A DNA stretch of 64,000 nucleotides from an uncultured SAR116 cluster alpha proteobacterium (GCA_902517815.1 CABYED010000006.1:1-64000); one strand, 5' to 3'. Numbered from the stretch's first letter, positions 1 through 10,655 are shown. Notes: a model not told the origin generated them from the sequence alone. Numbers and translations: made by a program.

Positions 1-1
1 T

Positions 2-361
2 GGACATGCTAAATTTATCTCTTTAAAATCAAAAAAAAATAACGAAAATTTACTTAATATAGAATTTGGATATGGAAAAAATTATTGTAATGAAATAAAT
101 CTTATTTCTAGATACAACATAAACTACAGTTTAAAACCTTTTTTTTATGGCAGAGAATCTCAGGTAGAGATTAATTTATCCAAAAATGATAAAAAATTTA
201 TAAAATTCTATGAAAATAAAAATTCTTTTGTAAAAATGATAGCTGAATGGTATTTAAACAAACGAACACACATTCAAAATGAGTTTTCAAACTTCGATAG
301 GATTTCTTTTATACAAAATTCCTTAAATAAACTTTCTGAACAATGGAGATCACATGTATAA
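2..361 (+). CDS. C-terminal part of an unidentified protein truncated by the window start
   Basis: Frame 2 is open from base 2 to the TAA at 359-361 (..NSLNKLSEQWRSHV*) and overlaps the next start codon at 354, suggesting translational coupling. Confidence 0.6.
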   Translation, partial: GHAKFISLKSKKNNENLLNIEFGYGKNYCNEINLISRYNINYSLKPFFYGRESQVEINLSKNDKKFIKFYENKNSFVKMIAEWYLNKRTHIQNEFSNFDRISFIQNSLNKLSEQWRSHV

Positions 362-797
362 TAAAAGTGTAATCTTACCTTTTGAGCAATCAAAAGAAGA
401 TGAAAGAGGTTATATAAAATCTATTATAAATCAACCGAGTACAAATACTTCAATAATAATGTGTAAACCAGGTTCAGTTCGAGCTAATCATTATCATCTG
501 AAAGATTGGCACTATATGTATGTCTTAGAAGGTAAAATGGATTATTTTTTCTTTGACAACCAACTTGGTAAAGTTTGTTATTTTTCTCTTGAAAAAGATC
601 AAATTATATTTACCCCTCCTATGGAAGTTCATGCAACATTTTTCAGCGAGCAAACAAAATTAATAGTTGTTAGTTATTTACCTCGAGATGAAGCAAGCTA
701 TGAAGCTGATACTCGAAGAGTAGAATTTATTAACGTAAAGAATATGGAACTAGCGAAGCAAGGAAAACTTTCATGTCACTTTCCGGAATTAAAATAA
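354..797 (+). CDS. Cupin-fold protein, probably sugar metabolism (FdtA/WxcM-like)
   Basis: Cupin motif region VRANHYHLKDWHYMYVLEGKMDYFF and PPMEVHATFF; lies in a sugar-modification operon. Confidence 0.6.
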   Translation: MYNKSVILPFEQSKEDERGYIKSIINQPSTNTSIIMCKPGSVRANHYHLKDWHYMYVLEGKMDYFFFDNQLGKVCYFSLEKDQIIFTPPMEVHATFFSEQTKLIVVSYLPRDEASYEADTRRVEFINVKNMELAKQGKLSCHFPELK

Positions 798-2026
798 CTA
801 AATGTCGCTTATGTAATTCAAGTAATTTAAAGTCTGTTATTGATTTTGGATCTGTTCCATTAGGAAATGATCTTAAATTTTCACTTAAAAAGGCATTTAA
901 CTCAAAAGAGTTTCCTCTGTTAGTTAATAATTGTAATTCCTGTGGACATTTTCAATTATCTTTTTCTGTTTATAAAGAAATTTTATATCAAGATGATTAT
1001 TCTTACTTATCCTCTATTGGGAAAAAGTTTGTAAAACATTTAGAGTGGTCAAGTGAAGATATATTTTCTCAACAAAATATTAAAAATAGAAATCCAGAAA
1101 ATTTGTTTGTAATTGATATAGGTTCGAATGACGGTACAGCCTTAACTTTTTTCAAAAATAAAGGTTGCAAAGTTCTAGGAGTTGATCCGTCTGATTCGCC
1201 TGTTAAAGAGGCTCAAAAAAAAGAAATTAATACAATAAATCAATTTTTTAATTATTCGCTTTCTCAAAAAATTAAAGTGAATGAAGGAGAAGCTGACATT
1301 GTCATTTCTCATAATGTATTAGCTCATGTAGAAAATTTAAAGGATATTTTTACAGGTATTTTTAATCTACTTAAAGATGATGGAGTGTTTGTTTTTGAAA
1401 TTGGGTATTTTGCAAGTATGATAAGGGAAAACATATATGATACAATTTATCATGAACATTTAGATTATCATACATTAATTCCTATGGTAAAATTTTTAAA
1501 TTCAATTGGATTTAATGTTTTTAATGCAGATATTGTGAATTCCCAAGGCGGATCTCTTAGAATTTATTGTAATAAATCTAAAGAAGTAAGTAGTAAAGAA
1601 AAAATAAACAATTTATTTGCCTCAGAGTTACTTTTATTAAAAGAATATAAAATTGAAAATTGGAAAAATGGTATTTTTTTAACTGCAAAAAAAATTAATA
1701 GAGTCATAAAAGAAGTTAAATCAAACGAGGGTAATTTATATGGATATGGTGCACCTACCAAGTCTACTTTAGCCTGTAAGATAATTGATATAAAAAGGAA
1801 TAATATTGTTGAGATTTTAGAGGATAATATAATAAAAGTTGGAAGATATACTCCTACTCTTGGCATTCCTATTGTTTCCAAATTTAATTCCAAATTATCT
1901 GAAAAGGATTTAATTATATGTTTTGCTTGGAATTTTATTGAGGCAATTATAGAAAAAATAAGACATCAATATGGAAAAAAAATAAAAATAATTTCAACTA
2001 AAGATGGAAAGGTATATGAAACATGA
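773..2026 (+). CDS. SAM-dependent C-methyltransferase with N-terminal zinc-binding domain (NDP-hexose C-methyltransferase family)
   Basis: N-terminal CRLCNSSNL..CNSCGH zinc site; FVIDIGSNDGTALTFFKNKG SAM motif; YGYGAPTKSTL C-terminal motif. Confidence 0.8.
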   Translation: MSLSGIKITKCRLCNSSNLKSVIDFGSVPLGNDLKFSLKKAFNSKEFPLLVNNCNSCGHFQLSFSVYKEILYQDDYSYLSSIGKKFVKHLEWSSEDIFSQQNIKNRNPENLFVIDIGSNDGTALTFFKNKGCKVLGVDPSDSPVKEAQKKEINTINQFFNYSLSQKIKVNEGEADIVISHNVLAHVENLKDIFTGIFNLLKDDGVFVFEIGYFASMIRENIYDTIYHEHLDYHTLIPMVKFLNSIGFNVFNADIVNSQGGSLRIYCNKSKEVSSKEKINNLFASELLLLKEYKIENWKNGIFLTAKKINRVIKEVKSNEGNLYGYGAPTKSTLACKIIDIKRNNIVEILEDNIIKVGRYTPTLGIPIVSKFNSKLSEKDLIICFAWNFIEAIIEKIRHQYGKKIKIISTKDGKVYET

Positions 2027-2697
2027 AAAGTTTGTATGGGGAAAGTGTATGTATTATTGCACCTCATCCTGATGACGAGGTGTTAGGATTAGGTGGTTCT
2101 ATAAGCAAGATGGTTAATAATGGAATAAAGGTAAATTTATTAGTTGTAAGTGGTCATCTTCCTCCTTTGTATCCAGAAAGCTCATTTGAAACAACAAAAG
2201 AGGAATGTATGAAATCTGCCAAAGTTTTAGGTATCAATAATGTTGAGTTTGCAAAAATACCTGCTACTTATATACACAATGAACCTATCTCAAAGTTGAA
2301 CAATATTATACAGAATTTTATTTTTAAACACTATCCACATTCTGTATTTATTCCTTTTCCAGATAGGCATATTGATCATAAGCTTATATTTGAAGCATGT
2401 ATGGTCTGCACAAGACCAACTGGAAAATTTTGGCCCAAATTAGTTCTCAGTTATGAAACTTTGTCAGAAACTGATTGGAATGCTCCATATCTTGAACCAT
2501 TTTTTATACCTGAGTGGTTTATTAATATTGAAGATTTTATAGATAATAAATTAAAAGCATTAAATTGTTACAAATCTCAAATTAAAAATAATTTAAGTAG
2601 AAGTGAGGAAGCTGTAAAAGCTCTTTCTAGATATAGAGGTTCACAAAATGGATATACGTACGCAGAAGGGTTTAAATTAATTAGGAACTTAAGTTAG
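2023..2697 (+). CDS. PIG-L family (LmbE-like) deacetylase
   Basis: IAPHPDDEVLGLGG and FPDRHIDHK motifs; ATGA overlap with the upstream gene. Confidence 0.85.
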   Translation: MKSLYGESVCIIAPHPDDEVLGLGGSISKMVNNGIKVNLLVVSGHLPPLYPESSFETTKEECMKSAKVLGINNVEFAKIPATYIHNEPISKLNNIIQNFIFKHYPHSVFIPFPDRHIDHKLIFEACMVCTRPTGKFWPKLVLSYETLSETDWNAPYLEPFFIPEWFINIEDFIDNKLKALNCYKSQIKNNLSRSEEAVKALSRYRGSQNGYTYAEGFKLIRNLS

Positions 2698-2715
2698 AAA
2701 TTAAAAATACTTAAG

Positions 2716-3888
2716 CTATTTTTTTAATTTTTTGAAAATATATCTCTCTGGTTTTATCATCAAAAATGCAGCCAAATAAAGGGTAACTGAGGATATAATT
2801 AATGCAACATTATAAGAATTAAATAAATCTATTATAGCTCCGCCAAAATAAGGTCCTATCATTTGCCCAGTACTAAATGATGAAGTTAAAATCGCAGTTG
2901 AAACTCTAATCGAACCTTTATATCTTGACTGACCCTCCAATAAAGCAAGTGCAGTTATTGGTATAAAAGTAAAACCAAGTAAAATAGATGCAGAAGTAAT
3001 ACCAAACTTATTTTGTAATAATACAGGCGTTAAAATTCCTAATCCCATTATAGTACAAGCAAGAAAAAGAGCTAAATCATTGCCAATTTTTTTGCCAAAC
3101 CATGGCCAAAAAATAACCATAGGTATGCCTGCTAAACCAACTAACAACCAAACATACATTTCAGTAGATTCCAAGCCAGCAGTTTCCCTTGCCATAGTTG
3201 AAATAAATGTTCCTAAAATAACGTATCCAAAACCATACAAACCATAAGAAATGGTAATTAAAGCAAATCCAAAATCATTTTTATGTTTTGAGTTTTGAGA
3301 ATATGCATGCTTTAAAATTTCTTTAGGAGTAAAAATAAAAATTGGAATAGCTAGAATCACAGATAACATAGCTACCCCAACCCACAAATCATCCCAATGG
3401 AAACCTAATTCTCCTAAAATTGTTACTAGAATAGAAGATATAACTATCCCAAAACCTACACCCATGAAGTGTGAAGTGCTCAGTGATTTTTCTCCAAATG
3501 CTTGTATGCTTGGTAGAATTAAAGCTGTACCAAATATGAGAACAAATGCACTGGATAAACCACTTATAAATCGAACAATAATAAAAAATATTATTTCATC
3601 ATTTATGCTCATCAAAAATGTAGTTGATATTGAAAGAAATATAGAAATAAAAAAAACTAATTTAACTTGTTTTTTAAAAATTGACAAAATAGATAATAAT
3701 GAGCCACATAGGTAACCAAAAAAATTCCATGAAGCAATTAAACCTCCTGCCGTTTTAGTGATATTTAACTCATCTAGCATAAAAGGTAGAATAGGAGTAT
3801 AAGTAAACCTACCTATACCAATCGCTAGAGCAAGAGCTGCTGTTCCAGTTAAAATTAAGACTAAAACTCTATAATTAAAATTTTTCAT
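2716..3888 (-). CDS. MFS transporter, YbfB/YjiJ-like
   Basis: Multi-TM protein with LALAIGIGRFTYTPILPFMLDE. The listed ORF runs to 4008; ATG at 3888 (MKNFNYRV) is a better start. Confidence 0.75.
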   Translation of the reverse strand: MKNFNYRVLVLILTGTAALALAIGIGRFTYTPILPFMLDELNITKTAGGLIASWNFFGYLCGSLLSILSIFKKQVKLVFFISIFLSISTTFLMSINDEIIFFIIVRFISGLSSAFVLIFGTALILPSIQAFGEKSLSTSHFMGVGFGIVISSILVTILGELGFHWDDLWVGVAMLSVILAIPIFIFTPKEILKHAYSQNSKHKNDFGFALITISYGLYGFGYVILGTFISTMARETAGLESTEMYVWLLVGLAGIPMVIFWPWFGKKIGNDLALFLACTIMGLGILTPVLLQNKFGITSASILLGFTFIPITALALLEGQSRYKGSIRVSTAILTSSFSTGQMIGPYFGGAIIDLFNSYNVALIISSVTLYLAAFLMIKPERYIFKKLKK

Positions 3889-4022
3889 AAAATAACAATT
3901 CTTTTTTATCAAATTTAATGTGCTTTTTATTTTAAGTAAAACAAACAATAAAATAAGATTATTGATTGACCAAAATTCAAAAAAAGTTTCAAATGAGAAT
4001 TTAAACAATTTATAATCAAAAA

Positions 4023-4805
4023 ATGGATAATTTTTTTTCTATTAAAAATGAAACTGAAAACATAGCTAGGATTGAATTAACTAATGGTAAAAAACACAAT
4101 CCATTATCTTTACAATTAATAAAAGCTCTCACAAAAGCTCTAAGAGATGTTTCTGCGCAACCTAAAATAAAAGTTATAATTATTTCTTCTGAGGGGCCTG
4201 GTTTCTCAGCTGGACACGATCTAGAAGAGCTTAGACAAAACAAGAAAAATAAAGTTTTCTTTAAAAATTTATTTGATGAATGTTCAATCTTAATGCAAAC
4301 AATATTAAGGTTACCACAACCAGTTATAGCAGAGGTTTGTGGAATTGCTGCTGCTGCTGGTTGTCAACTAGTAGCAAGTTGTGATTTAGCTGTTGCTTCA
4401 GACCAATCTTCTTTTATGACTCCAGGTGTAAATATAGGTCTTTTTTGCTCAACACCCATGGTTGCGGTTTCCCGAAACATTAGCAGAAAAAAAATAATGG
4501 AAATGCTTTTAACTGGAGAAAAACTTAGTGCAAATGAGGCTGTTCATTTTGGGCTTATTAATAAATGTGTGCCACTCGAACGGCTTCAAATTAATACACT
4601 AAACTTGGCAAAATTAATAGCTTCAAAGCCAACTTCTACGGTAAAGATTGGAAAGGAGGCTTTTTATAAACAAGTAGAAATGTCACTAGACGATGCTTAC
4701 AATTATACTTCTGAAGTAATGGCAATCAACATGATGGAAATAGATGCACATGAAGGTATTAGTGCATTCCTAGATAAAAAGACTCCTTCTTGGAACGAGA
4801 AGTAA
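4023..4805 (+). CDS. Enoyl-CoA hydratase/isomerase family (ECHDC3-like)
   Basis: Crotonase motifs GPGFSAGHDLEEL and AEVCGIAAAAGCQLVASCDLAVA. Confidence 0.85.
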   Translation: MDNFFSIKNETENIARIELTNGKKHNPLSLQLIKALTKALRDVSAQPKIKVIIISSEGPGFSAGHDLEELRQNKKNKVFFKNLFDECSILMQTILRLPQPVIAEVCGIAAAAGCQLVASCDLAVASDQSSFMTPGVNIGLFCSTPMVAVSRNISRKKIMEMLLTGEKLSANEAVHFGLINKCVPLERLQINTLNLAKLIASKPTSTVKIGKEAFYKQVEMSLDDAYNYTSEVMAINMMEIDAHEGISAFLDKKTPSWNEK

Positions 4806-4811
4806 AAAAAT

Positions 4812-6608
4812 CTATATTTCTAAAGCCCCTTTTAAGTCTTCTACTATATCTTTGTGGTTTTCCAATCCAATTGATAAACGGATCATTGCATCACTAATAC
4901 CAGACTTTTGCTTTTGTTCTTTATTTAATTGTCTATGAGTTGTAGATGCGGGATGAACTATTAAAGTTTTTGTATCTCCTACATTAGCAAGGTGAGAGAT
5001 AAGGTTGCAGCTTTCAACTAATTTTACTGCTGCATCATACCCTTCTTTAAGTGAGAAAGTGAAAACAGATCCAAAACCGTCTTCAAAATATTTTTTGGCT
5101 AATTGATTATAACTATTTTCTTTAAAACCAGGCCAAGAAACATGACTTACTCTAGGATGCGCAATAAGAAATTTTGCTACAATTTCAGCATTTTTCATAT
5201 GTTGCTTCATTCGTAGAGGTAGAGTTTCTAAACCAATTAGAGTTAGATACGCGTTTAGGGGAGCCATTGTCGTACCTAAATCTCTCATTACGCATGCATG
5301 ACAATAATTAATAAATGCATGATTACCAAAAGTTTCATAAAAATTAATATCATGGTATGAAGTGTCTGGTTTTGTTAATTTTGAAAAATCTCTACCTTTA
5401 TCCCATTCAAAGTTACCCATATCTACAACTGCACCACCAATTGCGTTTCCATGACCAGATAAAAATTTAGTTGTAGAATAAACAATAAGATCAGCACCAT
5501 ATTTACCTGGTTGACACAAAATCTGAGTTGCCATTGTATTATCAATTACTAATGGGATACCAACTTCATGAGCGATTTCAGCTAAAGCTGAAACATCACT
5601 TATATTGCCATCAGGGTTTGCTAAACTCTCAGCAAATAAAACTTTAACTTTAGGATCTTTTACAGCCAATCTAACAGCGTCTAGATTGGATACATCAACA
5701 AGATCTGCTTCCCATGAAAAATTCTTAAATGTTTTTGTAAATTGTGTTATGGAACCACCATATAATTTAGAGCTAGCAACAATTTTTTTTTGAGGCTCCA
5801 TTAATGGAAATAAAGCCAGTAGTTGTGCTGCGTGTCCAGAAGAAGCACAGCATGCTCCTAATCCATTATCAAGAGCGGCTATTCTTTGTTCTAATGCAGA
5901 AATTGTTGGATTTGACAAACGTGAGTAGATATTTCCAGGTTCTTGTAGATTAAATAAACTTGCTGCATGATCTGTATCATCAAACACATAAGAAGTTGTT
6001 TGATAAATAGGCATGCTTCGTGAACCAGCAGCACTATCAGGTCTAGTCCCAGCATGAATTGCTAAAGTTTCTAATTCGTTTGATCTTACCACTCCACCAT
6101 TTCTATTCGCAAGAGGTGGAGAATTTGAAACATTTCTTTTTGATGAAATTAAGTTAGAATTAAACCCTGCTAAACCAAGAGCACCAGATAATCGAGAATG
6201 TTCCATTTTTGGACACTTGTCCATGATAACGTTCTTTCCATTTTTTTTACCCAATTTTGAGGCTGCTTCACTGTTAATACCTAGTTGCATCCATATAGTA
6301 TTAACGCCAATTTTTATTGCTTCTTTCGTAATAGAAGGACAATATTCACTTCCTCTAAATATATTGACCATATCAACTTTGATAGGGATATCTTGAAGTG
6401 AAGAATAACAGAGCTCTCCTAATATATATTCTCCAGCATTTCTTGGATTTACAGGGATAACTTTATATCCATGTTTTTGTAAATACTTCATAACAAAATT
6501 AGATGGTCTTTTCCAATTCTGGCTAGCTCCTACCATTGCTATAGTTTTGCTTTTAGATAGAATATCTGCAATAAACAGGTCATTTTCCATATCTTCAGTT
6601 AAAGTCAT
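4812..6608 (-). CDS. Fusion: N-terminal CoA-binding (Rossmann) domain + O-acetylhomoserine sulfhydrylase-type PLP enzyme
   Basis: N-terminus KTIAMVGASQNWKRPSNFVMKYLQKHGYKVIPVNP; C-terminus with LAIHAGTRPD, IYSRLSNPT and active-site Lys region VYSTTKFLSGHGNAIGG; one continuous ORF. Confidence 0.88.
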   Translation of the reverse strand: MTLTEDMENDLFIADILSKSKTIAMVGASQNWKRPSNFVMKYLQKHGYKVIPVNPRNAGEYILGELCYSSLQDIPIKVDMVNIFRGSEYCPSITKEAIKIGVNTIWMQLGINSEAASKLGKKNGKNVIMDKCPKMEHSRLSGALGLAGFNSNLISSKRNVSNSPPLANRNGGVVRSNELETLAIHAGTRPDSAAGSRSMPIYQTTSYVFDDTDHAASLFNLQEPGNIYSRLSNPTISALEQRIAALDNGLGACCASSGHAAQLLALFPLMEPQKKIVASSKLYGGSITQFTKTFKNFSWEADLVDVSNLDAVRLAVKDPKVKVLFAESLANPDGNISDVSALAEIAHEVGIPLVIDNTMATQILCQPGKYGADLIVYSTTKFLSGHGNAIGGAVVDMGNFEWDKGRDFSKLTKPDTSYHDINFYETFGNHAFINYCHACVMRDLGTTMAPLNAYLTLIGLETLPLRMKQHMKNAEIVAKFLIAHPRVSHVSWPGFKENSYNQLAKKYFEDGFGSVFTFSLKEGYDAAVKLVESCNLISHLANVGDTKTLIVHPASTTHRQLNKEQKQKSGISDAMIRLSIGLENHKDIVEDLKGALEI

Positions 6609-6752
6609 TTATCTCTCGTAAAAATTAAATATCTTAATATATAGTTTTTTGTATTAGGTATAAAAATTTTTTTACATAGAAAAATATTTCTAGATCTAAT
6701 ACTATAACAGCAATTTTTTTTATATTTTTTACAATTATAAAAGGTAATTTTT

Positions 6753-8354
6753 ATGACTCAAAACTTTGATTTTATTGTTGTGGGTGCGGGAACTGCTGGT
6801 TGTCTTTTAGCGAATCGATTGTCAGCAAACAATAAATTTTCTGTAGCATTAATAGAAGCTGGAGGAAATGATAATTACCATTGGGTTCATATACCAGTAG
6901 GATACCTTTATTGTATGGGAAATAAAAGAACAGACTGGCTTTATAAAACCACTTCTCAAAAAGGTTTAAACGGTAGATCTCTAAATTACCCAAGAGGTAA
7001 AATCATGGGAGGTTGTTCGTCTATTAATGGTATGATTTACATGAGAGGACAAGCGGGTGATTATGATCAATGGAGACAAATGGGTAATGAAGGTTGGAGT
7101 TGGGATGATGTTTTACCATATTTCAAAAATATGGAAGATAGTTATGAAGGTGAAAGTGAGTTTCATGGCTCTGGCGGCGAATGGAAAGTAAATCAACAAA
7201 GACTTTCGTGGGATATTTTAGATAGTTTTAGAGATGCAACTATTGAAGCTGGAATCCCTAAAACAGATGATTTTAATGAAGGAAATAATTTTGGAGTGTC
7301 TTACTTTAAAGTAAACCAAAATTCTGGATTTAGGTGGAATACTGTTAAAGCATTTATCAAACCAATTCAAAACCGAAAAAACCTTAAAATAATAAGTAAA
7401 TGTGAAGTTAATAAAATAATTTTAAAAAACAAAAAGTGCAAAGGCATAAAAGTATTTAGAAATGGAAGGTTAGAAGAAATTTATGCTAACAAAGAAGTTA
7501 TACTTTCAGCTGGATCTATTGGATCTCCTAAAATATTAGAATTATCAGGTATTGGTAATCCAAAAATACTTTCAAACTTAGGCATTAATACTTTGGTTGA
7601 GAGTAATAATGTTGGTGAAAATTTACAAGATCATCTTCAATTGAGAGTTATTTATAAGTTAGAAAATGCCAAAACACTCAATCAAAAAGCGAACTCTTTA
7701 CTTGGTAAAATAGCCATTGGTTTGGAATATGCTCTCAAGAGATCTGGACCAATGTCAATGGCGCCAAGTCAATTAGGTGTATTTGCAATGTCTGATACAT
7801 CTTATGAAACACCCAATCTTCAATTTCATGTTCAGCCTCTTTCTCTAGATAAATTTGGAGATCCGTTGCATAGATTTCCAGGTTTAACAGCAAGTGTTTG
7901 TAACCTTAACCCTCAAAGTAGAGGCAAAGTTCATATTACTTCAAAAGATTACAAGATAGCTCCATCAATAGACCCCAATTATTTATCTGAAGAAAAAGAT
8001 AAAATTGTAGCTGCTCAATCTATAAAGTTAGCTAGAAAAATAATTTCTCAACCTGCAATGAAAAAATATAATCCAAAAGAATTTGCGCCGGGTATACAGT
8101 TTCAGACTGAAGATGAACTAAAAAAAGTTGCTGGTGATATTGGTACAACGATTTTTCATCCAGTCGGCACGTGTGCAATGGGCTCAAACAAAACCTCAGT
8201 GACAGATAGTAATCTTAAAGTAAGAGGAGTAGATGGGCTTAGGATTGCGGATGCTTCCGTAATGCCAACTATAACTTCTGGTAATACCAATGCGCCGACA
8301 TTAATGATTGCTGAAAAGGCATCAGAGATGATTTTACAGTCACATAAAATTTAG
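6753..8354 (+). CDS. GMC-family oxidoreductase (choline/alcohol dehydrogenase-like)
   Basis: FAD motif FIVVGAGTAGCLLANRLS; GMC signature GGCSSINGMIYMRG; C-terminal HPVGTCAMG. Confidence 0.9.
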   Translation: MTQNFDFIVVGAGTAGCLLANRLSANNKFSVALIEAGGNDNYHWVHIPVGYLYCMGNKRTDWLYKTTSQKGLNGRSLNYPRGKIMGGCSSINGMIYMRGQAGDYDQWRQMGNEGWSWDDVLPYFKNMEDSYEGESEFHGSGGEWKVNQQRLSWDILDSFRDATIEAGIPKTDDFNEGNNFGVSYFKVNQNSGFRWNTVKAFIKPIQNRKNLKIISKCEVNKIILKNKKCKGIKVFRNGRLEEIYANKEVILSAGSIGSPKILELSGIGNPKILSNLGINTLVESNNVGENLQDHLQLRVIYKLENAKTLNQKANSLLGKIAIGLEYALKRSGPMSMAPSQLGVFAMSDTSYETPNLQFHVQPLSLDKFGDPLHRFPGLTASVCNLNPQSRGKVHITSKDYKIAPSIDPNYLSEEKDKIVAAQSIKLARKIISQPAMKKYNPKEFAPGIQFQTEDELKKVAGDIGTTIFHPVGTCAMGSNKTSVTDSNLKVRGVDGLRIADASVMPTITSGNTNAPTLMIAEKASEMILQSHKI

Positions 8355-8386
8355 TAAGTATGAAATGGGTAATGAAGAGGTAAAAA

Positions 8387-9529
8387 ATGAACTTTGAATA
8401 TAATGAAGATCAGTTAAATATAAAAGAAATGGCAAAAAATTTTGCTGAAACAGAACTCATGCCTTATGCATCTGAATGGGATCAAAACGAGATTTTTCCG
8501 GTCGAAACTCTAAAAAAAGCAGCTGAACTTGGTTTGGCTGCTATTTATGTGAATGAGAATTATGGAGGTTCAGGTCTCAGTCGGTTGGACGCTGCTATTT
8601 GTTTCGAAGAACTTTCTAGGGGGTGCGTGTCTACTGCTGCGTACATATCTATCCATAATATGGTTACTTGGATGATAGATGCTCATGGGTCAGATCATGT
8701 AAAAGAGAGATTTATTAAAAAGTTATCAACTATGGAAATGATGTCTAGTTACTGTCTTACTGAACCAGGTTCTGGATCAGATGCTGTGGCATTGAAAACT
8801 AAAGCTACAAAAAAGGGTAATAGTCATTACGTGTTAAATGGTTCAAAAAGTTTTATATCAGGGGGACCTACAAGTGATATTTTTGCAGTAATGTGCAGAA
8901 CAGGTGAAGAAGGTGCTAGTGGTGTTTCATGTATATTAGTAGAAAAAGGAACAAAGGGTTTATCATTTGGAAAACAAGAAAAGAAAATGGGTTGGAATAG
9001 TCAACACACATCTATGGTTAATTTTGATAATTGTGAAATATCAATAGATAATCTTGTTGGAAATGAAGGAGATGGATTTAAAATTGCAATGAAAGGTCTA
9101 GACGGTGGAAGAGTAAATATTGCCGCATGTTCTTTAGGTGGAGCAAGGGCCGCTTTAGAAGCATCTATGAGTTATTCTGCAGAAAGAAAACAATTTGGCA
9201 AATCACTAGACAAATTCCAAGTCACACAATTTAAGTTAGCCGATATGGCAACTGAGTTGGAGGCTTCTCGCCTCATGGTTTTAAGAGCCGCATGTGCATT
9301 AGACACTGCAGATAAACAAGCAACAAAACTATGTGCAATGGCTAAAAGATATGCAACTGATGTATGCTCTGAGATATGTAATATGGCTCTTCAAATTCAT
9401 GGTGGTTATGGATATTTGAAAGACTTTCCGTTAGAAAGACTTGTAAGGGATTTAAGGGTTCATCAAATCTTAGAGGGGACTAATGAAATAATGAGAGTTA
9501 TTATTTCAAGACATTTAAAAGCTAATTAG
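8387..9529 (+). CDS. Acyl-CoA dehydrogenase, isobutyryl-CoA dehydrogenase (ACAD8)-like
   Basis: ACAD motifs YCLTEPGSGSDA and QIHGGYGYLKDFPLERLVRDLRVHQILEGTNEIMR; ACAD8-like STAAYISIHNMV. Confidence 0.88.
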   Translation: MNFEYNEDQLNIKEMAKNFAETELMPYASEWDQNEIFPVETLKKAAELGLAAIYVNENYGGSGLSRLDAAICFEELSRGCVSTAAYISIHNMVTWMIDAHGSDHVKERFIKKLSTMEMMSSYCLTEPGSGSDAVALKTKATKKGNSHYVLNGSKSFISGGPTSDIFAVMCRTGEEGASGVSCILVEKGTKGLSFGKQEKKMGWNSQHTSMVNFDNCEISIDNLVGNEGDGFKIAMKGLDGGRVNIAACSLGGARAALEASMSYSAERKQFGKSLDKFQVTQFKLADMATELEASRLMVLRAACALDTADKQATKLCAMAKRYATDVCSEICNMALQIHGGYGYLKDFPLERLVRDLRVHQILEGTNEIMRVIISRHLKAN

Positions 9530-9547
9530 ATTTAAAAGGATAATTTG

Positions 9548-10624
9548 ATGATGCAAGATGAAGTTATATTTACTGAAGATAATGGCGTAGGTGTAATTAC
9601 GTTAAATAGACCAGATAGATTAAATGCTCTTACTTATTCAATGGTTCAAAAAATAAATAAAAATCTCAATTCTTGGGAAACTAACGATAATATAAACTGT
9701 ATTATAATTGAGGGTGCTGGAGACCGTTCGTTTTGTGCTGGAGGAGATGTTGTTAAGTTAAGAAAAGAGGTTTTAGCAGATGGTGGCCCACCAACCAACT
9801 TATCTAAATCTTTTTTTTATGATGAATATACTCTTAATTATAAAATTAGTAATTCTAAAAAACCTTTCATTTCTTTAATTAATGGATTTACCATGGGTGG
9901 GGGAGTTGGTGTATCAATGCATGGTAGTCACGTGGTTGCCTCTGAAAAAACAATGTTTGCAATGCCAGAAACAGCTATTGGATTATTCCCAGATGTTGGA
10001 GGAGGTTGGCTGCTTGGACAACTAGATAAAGGTATTGGTGCTTGGTTGTCTTTAGTTGGTGCAAGAATTAAAGCTCATGACTTGTTGAAGCTTAAACTAA
10101 TTACTCATTATGTTTCCTCAGAAAAAGTTAATATTTTAAAGAATTCAATCATTTCTTCTTCACCAAATTCTAATCAAAAGGTTAACAATATTATTGATCA
10201 ATTTTCATCAAAACCACAAACTGAAGATAGTGTATTGATGGATAATGAGGAATTGATAAAAAAAGCTTTTTCTTATGATACAATCGAACAAATATTTGAT
10301 GAATGTGAAAAACTTGTTGAAAATGAATTTTTGAAGATTCAATACGATGAGTTGAAACATAAATCTCCAACTTCCTTAAAAATATCTTTAAAGCAAATCA
10401 GAAACGCTAGTCATATGAGTTTAAAAGATGAACTTATAATGGAGTATAGAATGGTACAACGTTGTGTAGAAATTGGAGATTTTTTTGAAGGTGTTAGAGC
10501 AATGCTTGTAGATAAAGATAGAAAACCAAATTGGAAACCCAAAAATATTCATGATGTTGATGAAACTCGAGTCAATCTTTTTTTTGAAGATTTAGGAGAT
10601 TTAGACTTAATTTTAACTAATTAG
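9548..10624 (+). CDS. 3-hydroxyisobutyryl-CoA hydrolase-like enoyl-CoA hydratase/isomerase family protein
   Basis: FCAGGDVVKL, GFTMGGGVGVSMHG and PETAIGLFPDVGGGWLL are HIBCH-like; follows the ACAD8-like gene. Confidence 0.85.
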   Translation: MMQDEVIFTEDNGVGVITLNRPDRLNALTYSMVQKINKNLNSWETNDNINCIIIEGAGDRSFCAGGDVVKLRKEVLADGGPPTNLSKSFFYDEYTLNYKISNSKKPFISLINGFTMGGGVGVSMHGSHVVASEKTMFAMPETAIGLFPDVGGGWLLGQLDKGIGAWLSLVGARIKAHDLLKLKLITHYVSSEKVNILKNSIISSSPNSNQKVNNIIDQFSSKPQTEDSVLMDNEELIKKAFSYDTIEQIFDECEKLVENEFLKIQYDELKHKSPTSLKISLKQIRNASHMSLKDELIMEYRMVQRCVEIGDFFEGVRAMLVDKDRKPNWKPKNIHDVDETRVNLFFEDLGDLDLILTN

Positions 10625-10655
10625 AACAAATGTTATTTTCTGGAGGAAAACTAAA

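Noticed and set aside
1564-1893. 109-aa minus-strand ORF
   Set aside because: Antisense to the well-supported methyltransferase gene.
4016-4243. 75-aa minus-strand ORF
   Set aside because: Antisense to the enoyl-CoA hydratase-family gene.
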